From Dysgonamonadaceae bacterium (GTDB lineage: Bacteria > Bacteroidota > Bacteroidia > Bacteroidales > Azobacteroidaceae): a DNA stretch of 5,354 bases. The notes under the pieces are model-generated. The model ran no database searches and was not told where the DNA came from. It saw only the letters and a program-made list of their open reading frames with translations. Below are positions 1 to 4,014 of this stretch, one piece after another. The stretch's first letter is position 1. The number at the start of each line of letters is the position of its first letter. Both the position numbers and the translations under genes were made by a program. The stretch is from the NCBI GenBank assembly GCA_031276105.1, contig JAISNS010000048.1, positions 1 through 5,354 on the forward strand, read 5' to 3'.

Positions 1-431
1 AGTTCGAGAACTTCAAACAGCCGCTGATCATTCTCTTTGAGATACCGATCGACATCACGTTTGCGCTGGGTTTGCTGATCGTCACCGGACAATCGCTCAA
101 CCTGATGTCGGCCATCGGACTGGTGGTTACTTCGGGCATCATCATCAACGACTCCATCCTGAAAGTGGACGTCATGAACCAACTGCGCAAAGAGGGTTTC
201 CCGCTCATGGAGGCGATTCACGAAGCCGGACGCCGCCGACTGAAAGCGATATTGATGACGAGTTTAACGTCTATCGTTTGCATGGTGCCGCTGCTGTTCA
301 CCGGCGATTTGGGGTCGCAACTGGAAAAGCCGCTGGCCATCGCCACCATCGGCGGAATGATTATGGGCACGCCGGTCAGCCTGTTTGTCGTGCCGCTCGT
401 GTACTGGAGAATTTATAGAACTAAGAACTAA
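1..431 (+). CDS. RND efflux permease, C-terminal part (5' end outside window)
   Basis: This is the last 142 residues of an inner-membrane RND (resistance-nodulation-division) proton-driven efflux permease; the first complete codon is at position 3 and the stop is at 429-431. It covers the end of the second periplasmic part and transmembrane helices roughly 9 to 12. Visible family landmarks are FENFKQPLIILFEIP, the helix-10 stretch GLVVTSGIIINDSILKVD, the cytoplasmic RRRLKAILMTSLTSI segment, and the final QLEKPLAIATIGGM followed by a hydrophobic helix. The TSGIIINDSILK wording resembles Bacteroidales permeases of the heavy-metal/CusA-like side of the superfamily (recalled, not searched), as does the second permease from 4015. 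The substrate cannot be told from this part. The last residues (TKN) and the stop codon lie inside the heptad repeat that follows. Composition is G/C-rich like the TolC and second RND genes. Confidence 0.93.
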   Translation, partial: FENFKQPLIILFEIPIDITFALGLLIVTGQSLNLMSAIGLVVTSGIIINDSILKVDVMNQLRKEGFPLMEAIHEAGRRRLKAILMTSLTSIVCMVPLLFTGDLGSQLEKPLAIATIGGMIMGTPVSLFVVPLVYWRIYRTKN

Positions 432-463
432 GAGTTAAGAACTAAGAGTTGCGCGAAGCGCGG
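419..463 (+). repeat. Heptad repeat with GC-rich cap, copy 1 (direct)
   Basis: Four 7-mers in register: AACTAAG at 419-425 and 426-432, AGTTAAG at 433-439, AACTAAG at 440-446. They are followed by the cap AGTTGCGCGAAGCGC at 447-461, which contains a small GCGC-GAA-GCGC inverted repeat. Because 7 is not a multiple of 3, the TAA in each unit (422, 429, 436, 443) covers all three reading frames; the one at 429 is the stop of the upstream RND gene. The same composite element recurs three times between 3865 and 4011. Confidence 0.85.
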
Positions 464-597
464 AAAAGAAAAGAATAAAATGAAAATATGGAATATTCCG
501 GAATATTGGCAACTCCTCTTTAGAAGATTTATAAACAGGGGTATGAGATTTTTGATTACAATATGGATGCTTTGCTGTAAATGGTTTTATAAGAAAT

Positions 598-635
598 CTC
601 TGTGGAACTCTGTGCATTTTCTGTGTCTCTCTGTG
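598..635. repeat. CTCTGTG imperfect tandem repeats, about 10-11 nt period
   Basis: CTCTGTG occurs at 598-604, 608-614 and 629-635, with a one-mismatch copy TTCTGTG at 619-625, so unit starts are spaced 10, 11 and 10 bases. Read on the minus strand this is a run of CACAGAG units. I recall similar CACAGAG-rich intergenic repeats in Bacteroidota and some other phyla, but cannot confirm that here. No function is visible. Confidence 0.7.
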
Positions 636-648
636 AAATTAACTAAAG

Positions 649-682
649 TTGTACGGAGAATACTGGAAATCCGTAGATTTTG
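649..682 (+). promoter_or_regulatory. Weak candidate Bacteroidetes-type promoter for the NVEALA gene
   Basis: The Bacteroidetes primary sigma factor uses TTTG near -33 and TAnnTTTG near -7. TTG at 649-651 and TAGATTTT at 674-681 (7 of 8 matches, last base T instead of G) are separated by 22 bases, slightly more than usual. An inverted repeat TACGGA/TCCGTA (652-657 with 670-675) lies in the spacer and overlaps the -7 box, a possible operator. If used, the leader would be nearly 190 bases and would contain both hairpins at 745-777 and 813-830. An alternative -7-like TATTTTTT sits at 846-853 but has no matching upstream box. Confidence 0.2.
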
Positions 683-744
683 TAAGCAAAGCTATATAAC
701 GCCGGACATTTGGCAGTTGGGCAAAAACAGGTTCGTTTAGCTTA

Positions 745-777
745 GCATTTGCCATAGCTTCTCTTGTTGGTAAATGC
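745..777. other. Hairpin, 9-bp stem, in the spacer before the NVEALA gene
   Basis: GCATTTGCC at 745-753 pairs with GGTAAATGC at 769-777: eight Watson-Crick pairs and one G-U pair, with a 15-base loop. It is not followed by a T-run, so it does not look like a simple terminator. It may be a leader structure. Confidence 0.4.
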
Positions 778-812
778 AGTAACCAAATGAGTTTCATTTC
801 ATTGTAAAGAGA

Positions 813-830
813 ACGTGCCTGTCGGCACGT
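813..830. other. Perfect 7-bp hairpin with TGTC loop before the NVEALA gene
   Basis: ACGTGCC at 813-819 pairs perfectly with GGCACGT at 824-830 around a 4-base loop. On the + strand it is followed by seven A residues rather than T, so it is not a + strand terminator. It lies 46 bases upstream of the NVEALA start codon. It stands out as G/C-rich in an otherwise A/T-rich stretch; a leader structure or an operator for a dimeric regulator are both possible. Confidence 0.45.
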
Positions 831-876
831 AAAAAAACGACAACATATTTTTTAATAAACTAAATTTCAAAATTAT

Positions 877-1143
877 ATGAAACGTATCAAAATTATTTTA
901 GGAAGTGTTGCTGTTTTAGCAATTGCATCTGTTACAGTATTCAATGTGAATTTAAATTCACAAAATGACAAATTATCTGCTATTTCCTTAGCTAATGTGG
1001 AAGCGTTGGCAGAAGAAGGAAATAATGGGGTGTCTTTTGTTGAGTGTCATTCTGTAACGCAATATGATTCCAGCACAAATACAACAGTAGAAGTTACACA
1101 AAAAACTTGTTCGGGAAACGGACCTTTGTCCTGTGAATGTTAA
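877..1143 (+). CDS. NVEALA-motif secreted peptide precursor
   Basis: This 88-residue protein carries the motif NVEALA at residues 40-45, which defines the Bacteroidetes NVEALA family of small exported proteins. Residues 2-5 are basic (KRIK) and 6-25 are hydrophobic, forming a signal-peptide-like N-terminus; a linker with LSAISLA leads to the motif. Whether cleavage happens after the hydrophobic stretch or at or after the motif cannot be told. The tail (46-88) is Ser/Thr/Asn-rich with cysteines at 57, 78, 86 and 88, ending CEC; four cysteines would allow two disulfides in an oxidising compartment. The ATG at 877 has an A/T-rich upstream region with no Shine-Dalgarno, normal for this phylum. 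The propeller lipoprotein starts 66 bases after the stop, beyond a strong hairpin, a pairing I recall as typical of this family. Molecular function is not known to me. Codon use is A/T-rich, unlike the efflux genes. Confidence 0.88.
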   Translation: MKRIKIILGSVAVLAIASVTVFNVNLNSQNDKLSAISLANVEALAEEGNNGVSFVECHSVTQYDSSTNTTVEVTQKTCSGNGPLSCEC

Positions 1144-1157
1144 TTTATTAATTTTTC

Positions 1158-1192
1158 ACTCTTACGTATGCAAGCATTGCATGCGTAAGAGT
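1158..1192 (+). terminator. 16-bp hairpin between the NVEALA and propeller genes (terminator/attenuator or mRNA stabiliser)
   Basis: Bases 1158-1173 pair with 1177-1192 over 16 positions, all Watson-Crick except one G-U pair (1167 with 1183), around a 3-base GCA loop. It starts 15 bases after the NVEALA stop codon and ends 17 bases before the propeller start. The downstream stretch ATTCTTAAAATTT is only moderately T-rich, so termination may be partial, or the hairpin may mainly protect the 3' end of the peptide message. Either would give more peptide than lipoprotein from one transcript. Confidence 0.65.
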
Positions 1193-1209
1193 ATTCTTAA
1201 AATTTATAT

Positions 1210-2397
1210 ATGAAAAAGATAGCTATATTATTTGGGGGAATTCTTCTTATGTTTATTTGTTCATGTAACCACAAAAAAAATAAGTCGGACATAGAGGATA
1301 ATAATTCTACCCATATAAAGGTAAATCTACATTCGAATGATAATATTAGAATAAATGATTATCTCCAATATACTTCATTTATCGTTTTAGAAACTACGAA
1401 TGATAATTTGATTTCTCTGATTGATAAAATACTGTTTTTCAAATCCCATATATATATATTAGATTCAAAGCAAGGGAGTATTTTTATTTTTGATGATAAA
1501 GGAAAATATTTAAGTAAAATAGACAGACGTGGAGAAGGGCCGGACGAATATATAACGGCGGACGATTTCGTAATTGATCAATTAAATAATCAGATACAAA
1601 TATATGATGGAACCTCAGGACACATCATAAATTACAGTTATAGTGGGGAATTTCTTGATAAGAAAAAGGTAGCAGCAGGATATGCTCTAACTCTTTTGAA
1701 AAATGGGAATTGGTTATTGCATACAGGATATGGATCTGGTAATCAATTGAATAATTTACACAATATACTATTATACGATAAAGATTTTAAATTAATTGAA
1801 TCCTTCCTTCCTTACAATGAAAGTCTGGCCGGTCATAAATACACCGTGGCTACAGCAAAAAGCGTATTTTCAGAATATAATAATACGACGTATATCTTAC
1901 CCTTGTTGAGTAACAACATATATTCGTACAATGAAAATACAAACCAAATGGAATGTAATTATAAAATAATCTTTTCAGGAGATGAAAACAGTTATATTGA
2001 TGAAAATTCAACTCCTCTTGAGATAGCTCATTTCCGTTCACAATTAATTAATGGTGAAATAGCATCGAAAATACACTGTTTTTACAAAACAGGTTCCGTT
2101 GTCTTCTTTCAGTTTTTTTACCAGAAAAAACTGTTCTTCTGCTTGTATAATGAAAATACAAGAGAAACCCAATGCAGTTCTAAAACGCTTTTTGATGATA
2201 ATGGGCTTTTCTTTGTTCCCGTGGTATATTATTCAGACAAATGGCAAGATAAAGTTTTAAGTATTATTGATGGCGAATTATTTGCTATTTCAAAACAAAT
2301 GGATAAAACCAATAATCCGGTTATAAAAGAAATCAGCAAATCAATTGAATCGGAGGATACAAATCCGATTTTGGTGTTTTACAATCAATCAAATTGA
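1210..2397 (+). CDS. 6-bladed beta-propeller lipoprotein (BF3164-like)
   Basis: This 395-residue protein begins with a lipoprotein signal, MKKIAILFGGILLMFICSC, with Cys19 (preceded by I-C-S) the likely lipidated residue and an N/K/D-rich tether after it. The rest fits the Bacteroidetes 6-bladed beta-propeller family of TolB-like/BF3164-like lipoproteins. The strongest landmark is RRGEGPDEY at 106-114, matching the conserved G-x-G-P-x-E-Y motif after the first blade, which reads IYILDSKQGSIFIFDDKGKYL (81-101, seen as two strands around a turn). Later blades show similar strand-turn-strand patterns. It probably sits on the outer membrane, facing either side. Its closeness to the NVEALA gene suggests a shared role, perhaps as partner or receptor of the peptide, but no function is established. 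ATG at 1210 is chosen because the signal peptide begins there. The gene is very A/T-rich (9 G/C in 1741-1800). Confidence 0.85.
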   Translation: MKKIAILFGGILLMFICSCNHKKNKSDIEDNNSTHIKVNLHSNDNIRINDYLQYTSFIVLETTNDNLISLIDKILFFKSHIYILDSKQGSIFIFDDKGKYLSKIDRRGEGPDEYITADDFVIDQLNNQIQIYDGTSGHIINYSYSGEFLDKKKVAAGYALTLLKNGNWLLHTGYGSGNQLNNLHNILLYDKDFKLIESFLPYNESLAGHKYTVATAKSVFSEYNNTTYILPLLSNNIYSYNENTNQMECNYKIIFSGDENSYIDENSTPLEIAHFRSQLINGEIASKIHCFYKTGSVVFFQFFYQKKLFFCLYNENTRETQCSSKTLFDDNGLFFVPVVYYSDKWQDKVLSIIDGELFAISKQMDKTNNPVIKEISKSIESEDTNPILVFYNQSN

Positions 2398-2423
2398 ACA
2401 GAATATAATTCGTGATTATAAAA

Positions 2424-3884
2424 ATGAATAAATTAAAAGTTAAACTGCTTCTATTTCTAATTTTACTTGGACATTCCCTGTCTGCCCAAATCCAATTGAC
2501 GCTCGACGAAAGCATCACGCTGGCGGTGGACAGTTCGTTGCAGGCTTTCCGGGCAAAAAACGAGTATCAATCGGCTTATTGGGCGTACCGCACTTTCAAA
2601 GCCGGTCGTTTGCCGTCGCTCAGTCTGCGGACAACGCCCTTGCAGTACCGCCGCGATTTCACGCGCCGCTACGATTCGAACGAAAACATCGACGTTTATC
2701 GCCAACAACAATCGCTTTACACCTACGGCAACCTGTCGCTCAGCCAGAACTTCGACCTGACGGGCGGCACGTTCTTTATTGATTCGGAACTGGGTTACAT
2801 GCGCAACTTCGGCGAAAATGCTTACAGTCAGTTCTCGTCCGTGCCCTTGCGGATCGGCTATTCGCAGGCGCTGTTCGGCTTCAATTCGTTTAAGTGGGAG
2901 AAAAAGATAGAGCCGCTCAAATATCAAAAGGCGGCACGGCAGTTCCTCTATGCGCAGGAAGAAATATCGGAAACGGTGATCCGCTACTTTTTTTCGTTGG
3001 CCATGGCGCAAATGGAATACGACCTGGCCGCCGACAATGTAGCCTCTTCCGATACGCTGTATCGCATCGGGCAGGAACGGCACAAGATAGCATCCATCTC
3101 GCAATCCGACTTGCTGACGCTCAAACTGGAAGCCGTCAATGCCCGCAATTCCCTCAAAAACGCGGAGATAAACCTCAAACGGGCGATGTTCAGCTTTGTT
3201 TCCTACCTCAATCTGGACAAGGAAACGCCGGTCGCGCTGCAACTCCCCAACCGCCCGGAAGACGTCGAAATAGCGCCCGAAGAAGCCTTGCAGTATGCCC
3301 GTGAATACAATCCCGACTTCTTGGCCTATAAACAGGAACTCTTGGAGGCGGAACGGGAAGTCGATCGAACGAAAAAGAGTTCGAACTTCGACGCCAGCCT
3401 TTCGGCCAGTATCGGGTTCAATCAGGTGGCCGCCGACTTCCAGGGCGCTTACCGGAAACCGCTTCAGCAAGACGTTATCAGTCTCGGCTTGACCATTCCT
3501 CTCGTGGACTGGGGCGTGCGCAAAGGTCGCGCAAACATGGCGCGCAATACACTGAACGTTACCAAAATATCCATTCAGCAAAAGGAATTGAGCTTGGAAC
3601 AGGACGTCCTGATGACGGTCAACGATTTCAACGCGCAGCAAGGCCTAATCAGCAGCGCAGAAGAAGCGATGGAATTGGCAACCATGGCCTACAACGTCAC
3701 CAAAGAGCGTTTCATCATCGGCAAAGCCGACCTCAACAGCCTCACGCTCTCGCTCAATCGCCAAAACAGCGCCCAGCGAAACTACCTCTCCGCCCTGCAA
3801 AATTACTGGCTAAGCTATTACAAACTGCGAAAGCTGACACTGTATGACTTCGCTACGCGGGAAGAACTAAAAGTTAAAAACTAA
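2424..3884 (+). CDS. TolC-family outer-membrane efflux protein
   Basis: This 486-residue protein is an outer-membrane channel of the TolC/OEP family, the exit duct of RND pumps. The signal peptide (residues 1-21, ending GHSLSA before Gln22) lacks a lipobox cysteine, so it is not lipidated. The mature part opens with QLTLDESITLA, the usual start of the first OEP repeat; amphipathic, coiled-coil-like helices follow (about 165-260 and 380-460), each preceding or following strand segments such as LGLTIPLVDWGVRKGRA (Asp362-Trp363-Gly364 inside). It ends with YWLSYYKLRKLTLYDF, a typical Bacteroidetes OEP ending. ATG at 2424 is preferred over the in-frame GTG at 2412, which would only add four residues before the signal peptide. 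It lies 26 bases after the propeller gene and 130 before the second RND gene. The last residues (LKVKN) and the stop are encoded by the heptad repeat. Its first 15 codons or so are A/T-rich, the rest G/C-rich. Confidence 0.94.
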   Translation: MNKLKVKLLLFLILLGHSLSAQIQLTLDESITLAVDSSLQAFRAKNEYQSAYWAYRTFKAGRLPSLSLRTTPLQYRRDFTRRYDSNENIDVYRQQQSLYTYGNLSLSQNFDLTGGTFFIDSELGYMRNFGENAYSQFSSVPLRIGYSQALFGFNSFKWEKKIEPLKYQKAARQFLYAQEEISETVIRYFFSLAMAQMEYDLAADNVASSDTLYRIGQERHKIASISQSDLLTLKLEAVNARNSLKNAEINLKRAMFSFVSYLNLDKETPVALQLPNRPEDVEIAPEEALQYAREYNPDFLAYKQELLEAEREVDRTKKSSNFDASLSASIGFNQVAADFQGAYRKPLQQDVISLGLTIPLVDWGVRKGRANMARNTLNVTKISIQQKELSLEQDVLMTVNDFNAQQGLISSAEEAMELATMAYNVTKERFIIGKADLNSLTLSLNRQNSAQRNYLSALQNYWLSYYKLRKLTLYDFATREELKVKN

Positions 3885-3907
3885 AAACTAAAAGTTGCGC
3901 AAAGCGT
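3865..3907 (+). repeat. Heptad repeat with GC-rich cap, copy 2 (direct)
   Basis: Units are AACTAAA at 3865-3871, AGTTAAA at 3872-3878, AACTAAA at 3879-3885 and 3886-3892. The cap AGTTGCGCAAAGCGT follows at 3893-3907 and differs at two positions from the cap of copy 1. TAA triplets at 3868, 3875, 3882 and 3889 cover all three frames; the one at 3882 is the stop of the TolC gene. Confidence 0.85.
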
Positions 3908-3957
3908 GGCTGCATTGCTTCGCGCAACTTTTAGTTTTTATCTTTTATCTTTTAGTT
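3882..3957 (+). terminator. Long inverted repeat and T-rich tract after the TolC gene
   Basis: Bases 3882-3904 pair with 3918-3940 at 22 of 23 positions (the exception is 3901 with 3921), and 3905-3906 can pair with 3916-3917, leaving a 9-base loop. The right arm runs into a T-rich stretch of heptads (3937-3957), so an intrinsic terminator for TolC is plausible. The left arm begins at the TolC stop codon. The same arm can alternatively pair with the second inverted copy at 3965-3989. The structure follows from repeat copies lying head-to-head, so termination may be incidental. Confidence 0.5.
3915..3957 (-). repeat. Heptad repeat with GC-rich cap, copy 3 (inverted)
   Basis: On the + strand the cap complement lies at 3915-3929 (CTTCGCGCAACT at 3918-3929 is the conserved core), followed by TTTAGTT at 3930-3936, TTTATCT at 3937-3943 and 3944-3950, and TTTAGTT at 3951-3957. 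Read on the minus strand these are AACTAAA and AGATAAA units leading into the cap. The first 30 bases from 3918 are identical to those from 3967 in copy 4. Confidence 0.85.
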
Positions 3958-3963
3958 TAAATA

Positions 3964-4011
3964 GCGCTTCGCGCAACTTTTAGTTTTTATCTTTTAGTTT
4001 TTAGTTTTATC
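3964..4011 (-). repeat. Heptad repeat with GC-rich cap, copy 4 (inverted)
   Basis: The cap complement GCGCTTCGCGCAACT at 3964-3978 is the exact reverse complement of the copy 1 cap. It is followed by TTTAGTT at 3979-3985, TTTATCT at 3986-3992, and TTTAGTT at 3993-3999 and 4000-4006, then a partial unit. The repeat ends only four bases before the start codon of the second RND gene, so it forms that gene's whole leader. Confidence 0.85.
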
Positions 4012-4014
4012 ATC

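Larger units (their letters stand above)
432..876. other. Gene-free spacer of 445 bases
   Basis: I find no supportable gene here. In order it holds the rest of heptad-repeat copy 1 (to 463), a short GGAATATT direct repeat (490-497, 500-507), the CTCTGTG repeat block (598-635), an inverted repeat TACGGA/TCCGTA (652-657, 670-675), and two hairpins (745-777 and 813-830). The open frame at 480-740 is discounted because it runs through the CTCTGTG repeats and its product is unrecognisable. The A/T-rich character of the downstream NVEALA module begins around 465, so the composition boundary lies just after the repeat. Confidence 0.7.

Noticed and set aside
490..507. Palindrome GGAATATTCC with a second GGAATATT as an operator
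   Set aside because: It is short, isolated from any promoter-like sequence, and easily expected by chance in A/T-rich DNA.
480..740. 86-residue open frame in the spacer after the first RND gene
   Set aside because: It starts in a plausible A/T-rich context, but the product is Trp/Cys/Arg-rich with no recognisable family, and it runs straight through the CTCTGTG repeats, which are nucleotide-level repeats. Composition does not suggest coding.
813..838. Intrinsic terminator at the 7-bp hairpin
   Set aside because: On the + strand it is followed by A residues, not T, and no minus-strand gene is present that would need it.
2412..2423. GTG at 2412 as the TolC start
   Set aside because: It adds only four residues (MIIK) before a complete signal peptide that begins well at ATG 2424.
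2463..3641. 392-residue open frame on the minus strand opposite TolC
   Set aside because: It is long only because the G/C-rich TolC codons leave few stops in that antisense frame. The sense strand encodes a complete, well-recognised TolC protein and the antisense product has no recognisable domains.
3882..4011. CRISPR-like array, because of regularly spaced repeats between TolC and the second RND gene
   Set aside because: Copies are in opposite orientations, there are only two identical 30-base segments, no spacers of even length, and no cas genes. It is explained by the heptad repeat element.
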